Notes under the pieces: generated by a model | Database searches by the model: none | What the model saw: the letters and a program-made list of their open reading frames with translations, nothing else | Told to the model about the DNA's origin: nothing | Position numbers and translations under genes: made by a program | Part shown: piece by piece, positions 7,414-15,439 of the stretch | Layout of the letters: each line of letters begins with the position of its first letter | Numbering within the stretch: the stretch's first letter is position 1 | Source: Solirubrobacter phytolaccae | GTDB taxonomy: Bacteria > Actinomycetota > Thermoleophilia > Solirubrobacterales > Solirubrobacteraceae | NCBI RefSeq assembly: GCF_027587195.1 | Contig: NZ_JAPDDP010000040.1 | Coordinates: forward strand, 1-64,000 | Direction: 5' to 3' | DNA length: 64,000 nucleotides

Positions 7414-8981
7414 CGAGACGTCTCGCTCGGAACATTGTGGCGAACGCGGCCGGCGAACAGCGAGAAGATGCCGACGAGCGACCAGATCGCGATCGCCAGC
7501 GCGGCTCCTCCAAGCACGTCGGTGAGGAAGTGCGCGCGCAGGTAGACCCGCGTCACGCCGACGATCGCGGCGAGGATCACGGCCACCGTGACGACCCCGA
7601 TCCGCACCGCCCAGCCGACGCCCGCGCGCACGAGCACGGTGGCGATCGCGATCAGCGCGATCGCGTAGGCGGTGTGGCCGGAGGGGTAGGCGGCGTCGAA
7701 CGTGTCCGTGAACGCGCCGATGGGACGCTCACGGTCGTAGGCGCTCTTGGTCGTATGGACGGCGGCCCACACCAGCAGCCAGCCGGCGATCAGGGCGACC
7801 GCGTCGATGCGGCGCCGCCGGACCAGGGCGAAGATCGCGGTGGCGAGCGTGAGCGCGGCGGTGACGGGCGACGAGCCGAGCTCGGTCACGACGCGGGCGA
7901 TGTCGACGACCGTCTCGTTGCGCAGCCGTTGCGCGAGGTCGAACGCCCAGCGGTCGATCCGCGGCTCGGGGTTGTTGAGGATCGCGTCGCCGATCAGGAA
8001 GAAGTTGAAGCCGCCGATCAGCGCGAGCATCAGCAGCGTCGTGAGCTCCAGCCCGAGGTTGCCGGGCGTGATCCGGTCCGTGGTGAAGCGCGCGGCGACG
8101 TCGGCGAGCTTCGCGGCGGGGCTGAGCAGGAGGTGCCAGACGGGCCGGGCGGCCTTCGCGAGGTGCTTCCAGCCGGGCTGGTCGTCGCGCTCGTCGATCC
8201 AGTCGCGGACCTTCGCGCGCGCCTCCGGGCTGCGGCGCAGGTGGATCAGCGCGACGATCCCGCCGATCACCACGACGAGCGTCCCGAACGCGAACAACCC
8301 GCGCGAGACGTAGGTCGTGAGCTGGTCGATCGAGCGCCAGAACAGGAACCCGAGCGTGCAGAACAGGATCGACCACAGCCCCGCGGCGAGGATGTCGTAG
8401 GGCAGGAACTTGCTGAGCGGCATCCGCGAAGCACCCGCGGTGAAGGGGATCAGCGGGCGGACCAGGCCGAGGAAGCGGCCGAAGACGATGAACACCGCGC
8501 CGCGCTTGTCCAGGAACGCCTCGACCGTCCCGAGCCGCTCCTCCGTGATCTGCAGTCGCGCACCGTGCTTGAGGAGCCAGCCACGGCCGAGCCGGCGCCC
8601 GATCTCGAACGACGTCAGGTCGCCGAGGACGCAGCACACCCACACGATCGCGATCAGCACGAGCAGCGAGATCTCGCCCTGGCCGGCGACGAGCCCGCCG
8701 ACGATCACCGCGGTCTCGCCGGGCGCGACGAACCCCAGGAAGGCGCCCGTCTCCAGGAACGCCAGCAGGCCGACGGCGAGGTACGTCCACTTGCCGAGCA
8801 TCTGCCCCGCGTCCTCGAGCAGGTGCTCGAAGTTCGGCAGGTGCACGACGCCGAACCCGACCAGGCACGCGCCGGCGATCACCACGAGCTCGGCCACCTG
8901 CACCCAGCGGTGCTGCTTGTGGCGGCGGATGATCAGCCAGCCGGCGAGCGCGACCGCGGCGAGCAGCCAGGTGAACTTCAC
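7410..8981 (-). CDS. DedA/SNARE-associated domain fused to PAP2 phosphatase
   Basis: 523 residues, all membrane. The N-terminal half (about 50-210) is a DedA/VTT domain with FLETGAFLGFVAPGETA and the conserved GRFLGLVRPLIPFTAGAS stretch. The C-terminal part is a PAP2 lipid phosphatase: motif 1 KSAYDRERP near 410, PSGHTAYA near 433, and RVYLRAHFLTDVLGG near 480. DedA proteins flip phospholipids or undecaprenyl phosphate; PAP2 enzymes dephosphorylate undecaprenyl-PP or phosphatidic acid, so a lipid-carrier recycling role is plausible. GTG 8981 (VKFTWLLAA) is chosen: the first membrane helix starts at once and GAGG lies 7 nt upstream; longer starts encode Arg/Pro-rich noise. Confidence 0.88.
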   Translation of the reverse strand: MKFTWLLAAVALAGWLIIRRHKQHRWVQVAELVVIAGACLVGFGVVHLPNFEHLLEDAGQMLGKWTYLAVGLLAFLETGAFLGFVAPGETAVIVGGLVAGQGEISLLVLIAIVWVCCVLGDLTSFEIGRRLGRGWLLKHGARLQITEERLGTVEAFLDKRGAVFIVFGRFLGLVRPLIPFTAGASRMPLSKFLPYDILAAGLWSILFCTLGFLFWRSIDQLTTYVSRGLFAFGTLVVVIGGIVALIHLRRSPEARAKVRDWIDERDDQPGWKHLAKAARPVWHLLLSPAAKLADVAARFTTDRITPGNLGLELTTLLMLALIGGFNFFLIGDAILNNPEPRIDRWAFDLAQRLRNETVVDIARVVTELGSSPVTAALTLATAIFALVRRRRIDAVALIAGWLLVWAAVHTTKSAYDRERPIGAFTDTFDAAYPSGHTAYAIALIAIATVLVRAGVGWAVRIGVVTVAVILAAIVGVTRVYLRAHFLTDVLGGAALAIAIWSLVGIFSLFAGRVRHNVPSETSR

Positions 8982-9002
8982 GCTCGGCCTCGGACCAGGC
9001 CT

Positions 9003-9030
9003 CGGGAACGAGCCCCCGGGCGAGTTCCCG
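9003..9030. terminator. symmetric hairpin between ispE and the DedA-PAP2 gene
   Basis: CGGGAAC (9003-9009)/GTTCCCG (9024-9030) enclose GA-GCCC-CC-GGGC-GA, so a GA/GA internal loop splits the stem. It probably limits read-through from the metG-ispE operon. Confidence 0.5.
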
Positions 9031-9057
9031 CTGGAGCATGCGAGCGCGCAGCGCGAG

Positions 9058-9843
9058 TCATGCGGCGACGGCTCGCGGGTAGGCGTGGCGGAGGAAGGCG
9101 AGCGCCTCGGGGTCGTCGCTGATGCCGAACACCGTCGGGCCGGAGCCGGTGACCATCGGCTGCTCGGCACCGACGTCGCGCAGCGCCTGCAGCGCGCGGT
9201 CGATCAGCGGGCACAGCCGCCGCGCGGCGGGCTCGAGGTCGTTGACCGGCTCGAACACACCGTGCCGGAGCGCCTCCGCGGCAGCCGCGAGCTCATCGGG
9301 CGTGCGCGGCGTGTCGTGGGCGTCGAACTCGCGGTAGACCTCGCCCGCGCCCAGTGCCGCGTCGATCGGCAGGATGATCAGCGGCGGCTTGGCGCCCGGC
9401 AGCGGCTCCACGAGCTCGCCCGCCCCGGTCATCAGCGCGCGCTCGCCGCGCAGCATCACGGTCACGTCCGCCCCGAGCCGCATCGGCACGTCGTCCGGAA
9501 CGGGGAGGCCGGAGGCCTGGCTGATCAGCCGCAGCGCGGCGGCGGCGTCGCTCGACCCGCCCGCCATGCCCGCGGCGATCGGAATGCGCTTGGTGATCTC
9601 GATCCGCAGCGGCGGCCCGTCCCACCCGGTCGCGGCCCGGAACTCCCGCAGCGCCCGCAGCGCGAGATTCTCGCCGTCCACGCCCGCGCAGACGACCTCG
9701 TCCGAACCTAAAGGCCCTGGGTCTTTAAGTTCGAGGGTGTCGGCCAGGTCGGTCGGCTGGACGAGTGAGACGAGCGGGTGCAGGCCGTCGGGGCGGGGCG
9801 CGCCGACCAGCAGGCAGAGGTTGACCTTGCCCGGCGCCCTCAC
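9058..9843 (-). CDS. ispE: 4-diphosphocytidyl-2-C-methyl-D-erythritol kinase
   Basis: 261-residue GHMP kinase of the MEP isoprenoid pathway, phosphorylating CDP-ME at the 2-hydroxyl. Seen: N-terminal APGKVNLCLLVGAPRPDGLH with the family's K-x-N-L signature, the ATP-binding PIAAGMAGGSSDAAAALR near residue 95, and a C-terminal MVTGSGPTVFG. Its ATG overlaps the rsmA stop (ATGA), making it the last gene of metG-tatD-rsmA-ispE. Oddity: residues 37-47 (LELKDPGPLGS) are encoded by a 31-bp AT-rich palindrome (9703-9733) using CTT, AAA, CCA, CCT, TTA and GGT, unlike the G/C-ending codons around it. Confidence 0.93.
   Translation of the reverse strand: MRAPGKVNLCLLVGAPRPDGLHPLVSLVQPTDLADTLELKDPGPLGSDEVVCAGVDGENLALRALREFRAATGWDGPPLRIEITKRIPIAAGMAGGSSDAAAALRLISQASGLPVPDDVPMRLGADVTVMLRGERALMTGAGELVEPLPGAKPPLIILPIDAALGAGEVYREFDAHDTPRTPDELAAAAEALRHGVFEPVNDLEPAARRLCPLIDRALQALRDVGAEQPMVTGSGPTVFGISDDPEALAFLRHAYPRAVAA
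9703..9733. repeat. palindromic element embedded in the ispE frame
   Basis: Arms CGAACCTAAAGGCCC (9703-9717) and GGGTCTTTAAGTTCG (9719-9733) pair at 13 of 15 positions around a single central T. The 23-bp core from TAAAGG to AAGTT matches 40694-40716 at 20 of 23 positions. It encodes ispE residues 37-47 in frame. Confidence 0.7.
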
Positions 9844-10661
9844 GAGATCTGCTCGTAGAAGGCGCGCCAGTCGGCCGGGGAGAGCGACTCGGCGCGGGCG
9901 TCGGCGGGCTTGCCGATCGCGACCAGCGCTTCACGGGTGCGGTCGCGCAGGTCCTTCGAGCCACCCGGGGAGAGCTCGAGCGACTTCGCCATCGCCTTGC
10001 GCCGGTGCTTGAAGCCGTGCTGCACCAGCTTGACGAGCTCCTTCGGCGGCGCGGGCGAGTGGCGCTTCAGACCCACCAGCACGGAATCGACGTTCGGGAC
10101 CGGGAAGAAGACGCCGCGCGGGACCTTGCGCTCCACGCGCACGTCGCACGCGAGCTGGGCGAGCACGGACGGGACGCCGTACGCGGACGTGGACGCCGAG
10201 GCGGCGAACCGCTCCCCGACCTCCTTCTGCACCATCGCCACCCACGCGACGACGCTCTCGAGCTCGATCGTCCGGATGATCACGGTCGCGGCGACGCCGT
10301 ACGGCAGGTTGGCGACGACCTTGGTGGGCGCGGGGTCCAGCGCATCGAGGTCCAGCTTGACCGCGTCCGCGAAGTGCAGCGTGGTGTTCGCGAACGGCTC
10401 CAGCGCGTCCCGCAGCGGCAGCTCGAGCCCGCGGTCGAGCTCGACGACGTGCACGTGCGCCACCCGCTCGGCCAGGTACTCGGACAGCACGCCAAGGCCA
10501 CCGCCGACCTCCAGCACGACGTCCTCAGGGGTCAGATCGGCCAGCCGCCCGATGATCTCGAGGATGTTCGAGTCGACGAGGAAGTTCTGGCCGAGGTCGC
10601 GGTTCGGGCGGATCCCGAACTCGCGCATGCGGCGGATCGATGGCTGCGTGGGCTCCGTCAC
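9840..10661 (-). CDS. rsmA: 16S rRNA (adenine(1518)-N6/adenine(1519)-N6)-dimethyltransferase
   Basis: 273-residue KsgA/RsmA enzyme that dimethylates two adjacent adenines in helix 45 of 16S rRNA. Seen: the family signature DLGQNFLVD (about 22-30), SAM loop EVGGGLGVL (51-59), acidic ribose-binding VELD (73-76) and the catalytic NLPY (118-121). Start GTG 10661 overlaps the tatD TGA (GTGA); an internal ATG 11 codons later would still keep all motifs. It is followed by ispE with an ATGA overlap; rsmA next to ispE is a common bacterial arrangement. Confidence 0.94.
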   Translation of the reverse strand: MTEPTQPSIRRMREFGIRPNRDLGQNFLVDSNILEIIGRLADLTPEDVVLEVGGGLGVLSEYLAERVAHVHVVELDRGLELPLRDALEPFANTTLHFADAVKLDLDALDPAPTKVVANLPYGVAATVIIRTIELESVVAWVAMVQKEVGERFAASASTSAYGVPSVLAQLACDVRVERKVPRGVFFPVPNVDSVLVGLKRHSPAPPKELVKLVQHGFKHRRKAMAKSLELSPGGSKDLRDRTREALVAIGKPADARAESLSPADWRAFYEQIS

Positions 10662-11407
10662 CAGTGGAAGAGCTTGGCAGCGTTCGCTTCCACGGCAGCG
10701 TCCAGCTCCTCGTAGGCGATGCCGCGGCGCTCGGCGATGAAGCGCGCGGTGTGGGCGACGTACGCGGGCCGGTTGCGCTCCTTGCGCACGACCTGCGGCG
10801 TCAGGTACGGCGCGTCCGTCTCCACCAGGATGCGGTCGAGCGGCACCCGCACGGCCGCTTCGGCCAGGTCCGTCGACTTCGGGTAGGTGACGTTGCCGGC
10901 GAACGAGATCCACCAGCCGTGATCGAGGCACTCCTCGAGCCGGGTCGGCATCGAGAAGCAGTGCAGGATCACTTCCAGGCCGGCCGCGTCGCGCGCCAGC
11001 GTCGCGATCGTGTCGTCGTCGGCCGCGCGCGTGTGGATGACGAGAGGCTTGCCGACCTCCCGCGCCAGCGCGATGTGATCGGCGAACGCGCGCTCCTGGT
11101 CGGCGCGCGGCGCGTAGTCGCGGAAGTCGTCCAGGCCGGTCTCGCCGATCGCTCGCACGTTCGGATGCTGCGCGTATTCCCGCAGCGCGTCCAGCACCGA
11201 CGGCTCGTAGCCCGTCGTCTCGTTCGGGTGCCGCCCGACCGCGCAGAAGACCTCGTCGTACTCCTCGGACGCGCGGATCGCCGCTGCGCACGACGCCTCG
11301 TCCATGCCGATCGTGAGGATCCGCGTGACGCCCGCCTCACGGGCCTGCGCGACGAGCTCGGCCTCGGGCGCGGGCCCGCGGTCGAGGTGGGTGTGGCTGT
11401 CGATCAT
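10658..11407 (-). CDS. tatD: TatD family metal-dependent hydrolase (DNase)
   Basis: 249-residue TIM-barrel amidohydrolase relative. Metal ligands are visible: HTH at residues 5-7, ETGLD near 90, VIHTRAADDD near 127, HCF near 150 and ETDAPYL near 198. TatD enzymes act as 3'-5' DNA/RNA exonucleases and D-aminoacyl-tRNA-related hydrolases in quality control. ATG 11407 overlaps the metG stop, and its own stop overlaps the rsmA start, so this is the second gene in a tightly coupled operon. Confidence 0.92.
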   Translation of the reverse strand: MIDSHTHLDRGPAPEAELVAQAREAGVTRILTIGMDEASCAAAIRASEEYDEVFCAVGRHPNETTGYEPSVLDALREYAQHPNVRAIGETGLDDFRDYAPRADQERAFADHIALAREVGKPLVIHTRAADDDTIATLARDAAGLEVILHCFSMPTRLEECLDHGWWISFAGNVTYPKSTDLAEAAVRVPLDRILVETDAPYLTPQVVRKERNRPAYVAHTARFIAERRGIAYEELDAAVEANAAKLFHW

Positions 11408-12918
11408 TCCGGCTTGGGGAAGAGCGGGGCGATCTTCTCCACGGGCTGCCCGCCCGGGTGCGCGCCGTAGCGGGCCGTCTCGCACGCCGTCTCCGGTGCG
11501 CCGAGCGAGGCCAGCAGCTTCTCGGTCGCCTCCGGGATGTAGGGCACGAGCAGCACGGTCACGACCCGCAGGCCCTCGGCGAGCGAGCGCAGGACCGTCG
11601 CCAGCTCGCCGGCCTTCGCCTCGTCCTTGGCCAGCTGCCACGGCTGGTGCTCCTCGACGTACCGGTTCAGCCGCCGCACGCGCTGCCAGATCCGGTCGAG
11701 CGCCTGCGTGATCTCCGCCTTGTCGAGCAGCGCCGAGACCTCCTCGAGCAGCCCCTCGAAGTCCTCGCCCAGCTTCGGGTCCAGGTCCGCGGACGGCGCG
11801 GCGCCGTCGCAGTAGCGGGCGACCATGTTCGTCGTGCGGCTCGCGAGGTTGCCGAAGTCGTTGGCCAGCTCGCTCGTGTAGCGCTCCGCGAACCCGCCGA
11901 CGGACACGCCGCCGTCCTGCCCGAACGTGACCTCACGCGCGCAGTAGAAGCGCAGCGCGTCGGTGCCGAAGCGGTCGATGACCTCGAACGGGTCGAGCAC
12001 GTTGCCGAGCGACTTGGACATCTTGTGCTCGGCGCCCGACTCGTCCTTCATCAGCAGGAAGCCGTGGATGAAGATGCCCTTCGGGAGCTCGATGTCCGCG
12101 GCCATCAGCATCGCGGGCCAAAACACGGCGTGGAACTTGAGGATGTCCTTGCCGATGATGTGGAACGCCGGCCAGAACGTGTCCCGCAGGTCCTCGCCCT
12201 CGCGCGCGAACTGCAACGCCGTGTAGTAGTTCAGGAGCGCGTCGAACCAGACGTAGAAGACGTGCCCGGTGTCCCACGGGACCTCGACGCCCCAGGTCAG
12301 CTGCGAGCGGCTGAGGCTGATGTCGTTCAGGCCGCCGGTGATGAACGAGTGCGCCTCGTTGAAGCGCGTCCCCGGCGTCACGAAGTCGGGCCGCTCGGCG
12401 TACAGCGCCTCCAGGCGCTCCTGGAAGGCGGAGAGCTTGAAGAACCAGTTCTCCTCGCTCTTGTGCTCGAGCGGGATCTTGTGGATCGGGCAGGTGTCGC
12501 CGGGCCCGATCTCCTGCCCGGTCTTGAAGTCGGCGCAGCGCGGGCAGTACAGGCCCTCGTACTGGCCCTTGTACGTGAAGCCGTTGTCGTGGATGCGCTG
12601 CATCACGTCCTGGACGGCGCGCTTGTGGCGCGGGTCCGAGGTGCGGATGAAGAAGTCGTTCGTGACGTTCAGGCGCGGCCCGAGCGCGATGAAGCGCTCC
12701 GCGTTCTTGTCCGCGAGCTCCTTCGGCGACACGCCAAGTTTCTCGGCGGCCTGCGCGACCGGCTCGCCGTGCTCGTCGGTGCCCGTGAGGAAGAAGACCT
12801 CCTCGCCGCGCTGGCGCATGTGCCGCGCGAGGATGTCGGCGCCGATCGTGGTGTACGCGTGGCCCAGATGGGGCGCGGCGTTGACGTAGTAAATCGGCGT
12901 CGTGACGTAGTAGGCCAT
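11404..12918 (-). CDS. metG: methionyl-tRNA synthetase
   Basis: 504-residue class I synthetase charging tRNA-Met. Seen: HLGH (17-20) in PHLGHAYTT, the zinc-binding connective insert with CPRC and TCPIH, and KMSKSLGN near residue 300; the anticodon-binding helices follow. The C-terminal dimerisation domain found in longer MetRS is absent, as in short bacterial forms. ATG 12918 is chosen since MAYYVTTPIYYVN matches the family N-terminus. A TAACGT -10 candidate lies at 12930-12935, 11 nt upstream, so the leader would be only a few bases. First gene of metG-tatD-rsmA-ispE. Confidence 0.95.
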   Translation of the reverse strand: MAYYVTTPIYYVNAAPHLGHAYTTIGADILARHMRQRGEEVFFLTGTDEHGEPVAQAAEKLGVSPKELADKNAERFIALGPRLNVTNDFFIRTSDPRHKRAVQDVMQRIHDNGFTYKGQYEGLYCPRCADFKTGQEIGPGDTCPIHKIPLEHKSEENWFFKLSAFQERLEALYAERPDFVTPGTRFNEAHSFITGGLNDISLSRSQLTWGVEVPWDTGHVFYVWFDALLNYYTALQFAREGEDLRDTFWPAFHIIGKDILKFHAVFWPAMLMAADIELPKGIFIHGFLLMKDESGAEHKMSKSLGNVLDPFEVIDRFGTDALRFYCAREVTFGQDGGVSVGGFAERYTSELANDFGNLASRTTNMVARYCDGAAPSADLDPKLGEDFEGLLEEVSALLDKAEITQALDRIWQRVRRLNRYVEEHQPWQLAKDEAKAGELATVLRSLAEGLRVVTVLLVPYIPEATEKLLASLGAPETACETARYGAHPGGQPVEKIAPLFPKPE

Positions 12919-12973
12919 CGCGCCGGGAGACGTTAGCGAGACTCGAACCAGTGCAGTTCTTCCCAAGTCCCGT

Positions 12974-12979
12974 TAGCCT
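12974..12979 (+). promoter_or_regulatory. -10 TAGCCT, leaderless TTG start of K+ channel gene
   Basis: TAGCCT lies 9 nt before TTG 12989. The TAG is also an in-frame stop, so no longer start is possible, and no Shine-Dalgarno sequence is visible. Confidence 0.55.
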
Positions 12980-12988
12980 TGCGTCTCC

Positions 12989-13444
12989 TTGAACCGCATC
13001 CTGCGCTTCATCGCACAGTTTCCCGGGCGCGCCTGCCTGTATCTGCTGGTGTCCACCGTCGTCCTCGGCGGGGCGTTCTTCAGCCTCGTCGAAGAGCAGG
13101 CCGACTGGATCGACGGCATGTGGTGGGCGATCGTGACGCTGACCACGGTCGGCTACGGCGACTACTCGCCCGAGACCATCGCCGGCCGGTGGGTCGCGAT
13201 GTTCGTGATGGCCGGCGGGCTCGGCTCGGTCGCGATCCTCACGGGTTTGCTCGCGGACGAGATCCGGGAAGCACGCATCCACGGCCGTGACGAGACGCCC
13301 GAGCTCGACGACGACATCGAGCACGTGATGGCCGTCATGGAAGCGGAGATGGACAAGATCCGCGCCCGCGTGTCGCACCCTGAAGTCGTCGATGCCTTGC
13401 GCCGCATCCACGCCAACGAGGCCTCCAAGGAAGAGACGAAGTGA
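12989..13444 (+). CDS. two-TM potassium channel protein
   Basis: 151 residues. TM1 (about 15-33), a pore helix and the selectivity filter TTVGYGD (52-58), TM2 (about 65-85), then a charged helical cytoplasmic tail (86-151) with predicted coiled-coil character but no RCK domain. It is therefore a minimal KcsA/Kch-like K+ pore. The start must be TTG 12989, because an in-frame TAG lies five codons upstream. Its stop overlaps the GTG of the next gene (GTGA). First gene of a cassette with a lipoprotein, a glutathionylspermidine-synthase-like enzyme and a DUF350 protein. Confidence 0.88.
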   Translation: MNRILRFIAQFPGRACLYLLVSTVVLGGAFFSLVEEQADWIDGMWWAIVTLTTVGYGDYSPETIAGRWVAMFVMAGGLGSVAILTGLLADEIREARIHGRDETPELDDDIEHVMAVMEAEMDKIRARVSHPEVVDALRRIHANEASKEETK

Positions 13445-13830
13445 CCCAAGAACGCCGCCGACTCCGCTCCCGCGCCGTCCCGCTGATGGCGGTGCCCGTG
13501 CTCGCCATCGCGTTCGCCGCCTGCGGTGGCGACGACGACAGCGCGTACTGCGTGGACGACAACGACCAGATCGTCGAGAACCGTTACTGCGACGACGAGG
13601 CCTACGCGGGCAACAACGGTGGCGGCGGTGGCGCGTTCTTCTGGTTCTACGGCGGCAGCGCGGTCGGCGGCAACCGCTACGTCCCAGGCACCAAGCTCAC
13701 CGGCGGCGACCGCGTGGCCGCGTCCAACGTGGCCGAGAACGCGCGCCGCGGCGGGTTCGGCTCGTCCAGCCGCAGCACGTCCGCCAGCGGTGTGGGTCGC
13801 TCCGTCGCCTCCCACTCCGGCGGGGGCTGA
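13441..13830 (+). CDS. Gly-rich lipoprotein, possibly DUF1190/YgiB-like
   Basis: 129 residues. A basic N-terminus and hydrophobic helix end in a lipobox (AFAAC, Cys near residue 28), so it is probably an anchored lipoprotein. An acidic part with further Cys (YC, RYC) is followed by a Gly/aromatic stretch GGGGAFFWFYGG and a Ser/Gly tail. In E. coli the glutathionylspermidine-synthase-like genes ygiC and yjfC sit next to DUF1190 genes (ygiB, yjfM); position and style here suggest the same role, but sequence similarity is too weak to be sure. GTG start overlaps the channel stop; its stop overlaps the next ATG. Confidence 0.72.
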   Translation: MTQERRRLRSRAVPLMAVPVLAIAFAACGGDDDSAYCVDDNDQIVENRYCDDEAYAGNNGGGGGAFFWFYGGSAVGGNRYVPGTKLTGGDRVAASNVAENARRGGFGSSSRSTSASGVGRSVASHSGGG

Positions 13831-15005
13831 TGCATCGCATCCAGGTCGAGCCCCGGCAGGGCTGGCCCGCGATCATCGAAGAGCAGGGCCTCATCTACTG
13901 GAAGACCGAGCTTCCGGACGGCTCGATGATGCCGTACTGGCACGAGTCCAACGCCTACACGCTCGGCAGCGACGAGGTCTACGAGATGGAGGCCGCCGCG
14001 CGGCTGCTGCTCGAGATGCTCGTGGAGGCCGGCGACTACATCATCGAGAGCAACCTCTTCTCGCAGATGGGCATCCCGGGCTGGGCGGTGCCGCGCATCA
14101 AGGAGACGTGGGAGTCCGAGCCGCCGATGATCTACGGGCGCTTCGACTTCGCGTACGGCAACGACGGCTTCAAGATGCTCGAGTACAACGCGGACACGCC
14201 GACGTCGCTCGTCGAGACCGCCGTCCAGTGGCACTGGGTGCAGGACGTCTACGGCACCGGCGGCGACCAGTGGAACATGGTCCACGAGCTGCTCGTCCAA
14301 CGCTGGAAGGAGCTGCTCCCGCGCCTGCCGGGCGACCGCGTGTACTTCGTGCACACCAACGCCGAGAACTCCGGCGAGGACTTCATGACCGCCGGTTACA
14401 TGGTCGAGGTCGCGCGCGAGGCCGGTTTCACGTGCGAGCTGATGTCGATCGAGGCGATGGGGCTGCACGAGCACATCGGCTTCGTCGACCGCCAGGGCCG
14501 CTCGATGCGCAGCGTGTTCAAGCTCTACCCGTGGGAGTGGCTCGTCCACGAGGAGTTCGCCGAAGAGGCGCTCAGGCGGATGGGTGACGACCAGGGCCAG
14601 ACGCTCTGGATCGAGCCGATCTGGAAGATGCTGTGGTCCAACAAGGGCATCCTGCCGGTGCTCTGGCGGCTGTTCCCGGACCACCCGAACCTGCTCCCCG
14701 CGTTCTTCGAGGGCGAGGAGCACAAGCTCAAGAGCTACGTCAAGAAGCCGCTGCTCGCGCGAGAGGGCGCGAACTCGGTGATCGTGATCGACGGCGACGA
14801 GGCGGACCGCGGCCCGGACCAGGGCTACGGCGAGGAGGGCTTCGTCGTCCAGCAGTACACCGATCTCGGCGACTACGACGGCAACCACCCGGTGTTGGGT
14901 GTGTGGACCGTCGACATGGAGCCCGCCGGGCTCGGCATCCGCGAGTCCAATGGGCTCGTGACCAACAACTTGTCGCGGTTCGTGCCGCACGTCATTGATG
15001 ACTGA
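13830..15005 (+). CDS. glutathionylspermidine synthase-like ATP-grasp ligase
   Basis: 391 residues, the size of the stand-alone YgiC/YjfC synthetase-like family (no amidase domain). Characteristic stretches include YGRFDFAYGNDGFKMLEYNA at about 104-123, which holds ATP-grasp Mg/ATP residues, then DTPTSLVET, EDFMTAGYMVEVAREAGF, LYPWEWLVHEEF, and a C-terminal ESNGLVTNN. The family forms amide bonds between a peptide or glutathione-like carboxylate and an amine using ATP; the real substrate is unknown, and homologues have been predicted to modify envelope peptides. ATG 13830 shares one base with the previous stop (TGATG), so translation is coupled. Confidence 0.88.
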   Translation: MHRIQVEPRQGWPAIIEEQGLIYWKTELPDGSMMPYWHESNAYTLGSDEVYEMEAAARLLLEMLVEAGDYIIESNLFSQMGIPGWAVPRIKETWESEPPMIYGRFDFAYGNDGFKMLEYNADTPTSLVETAVQWHWVQDVYGTGGDQWNMVHELLVQRWKELLPRLPGDRVYFVHTNAENSGEDFMTAGYMVEVAREAGFTCELMSIEAMGLHEHIGFVDRQGRSMRSVFKLYPWEWLVHEEFAEEALRRMGDDQGQTLWIEPIWKMLWSNKGILPVLWRLFPDHPNLLPAFFEGEEHKLKSYVKKPLLAREGANSVIVIDGDEADRGPDQGYGEEGFVVQQYTDLGDYDGNHPVLGVWTVDMEPAGLGIRESNGLVTNNLSRFVPHVIDD

Positions 15006-15022
15006 GAGAGGGAGCGTCACCC

Positions 15023-15439
15023 GTGTTTGAGCTCATCCTGCAGACCCTTGCCTACAGCGGCATCGGCCTCGTCGTGCTCGTGGTCGGGTTCCTCGCGCTC
15101 GACCTGCTCACCCCCGGCCGCCTCGGCATCCACGTGATGGAAGGCAACCGCGGCGCCGGCCTGATCGCCGGCACCGGGCTCGCTTCACTCGGCCTGATCC
15201 TGTGGTTCTCGATCTACTTCACGGGCGCGGGCTGGGACGGCCTGGACGACGCCGCGATCTTCGGGCTCATCGGCGTCGTCACGCAGGCGATCGGCTTCCT
15301 CATCCTGGACATGCTGATCCCGGGCAAGCTCGCCGACCACTGCTTCGACGGTGGCACCGAGCGCGTGCACGCCGCGGGCTACGTCACGGCCGGGATTCAG
15401 CTGTCGGTCGCGCTGATCATCTGCGCCTCGCTGACGTAG
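15023..15439 (+). CDS. DUF350 (YjfL-type) membrane protein
   Basis: 138 residues with four hydrophobic helices and two repeated halves (each starting Y/I-x-G-I-G... and containing DLLTPGRLG or DMLIPGKLAD), the internal duplication typical of DUF350. Start GTG 15023 has a good GAGAGAGGGAG ribosome site. In E. coli yjfL lies beside yjfM and yjfC, matching this neighbourhood. Its function is unknown; a transport or membrane-coupling role for the ligase product is an inference. Its last 43 bp overlap the end of the convergent DUF2314-like gene. Confidence 0.85.
   Translation: MFELILQTLAYSGIGLVVLVVGFLALDLLTPGRLGIHVMEGNRGAGLIAGTGLASLGLILWFSIYFTGAGWDGLDDAAIFGLIGVVTQAIGFLILDMLIPGKLADHCFDGGTERVHAAGYVTAGIQLSVALIICASLT

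Noticed and set aside
12926-12988. tRNA-like pattern on the minus strand between metG and the K+ channel gene (GGAGACG/CGTCTCC arms and GGTTCGAGTC)
   Set aside because: Total length is only 63 nt and the TTCGAGT stretch has no complementary T-stem or correctly placed anticodon arm. It is better read as a divergent promoter region.
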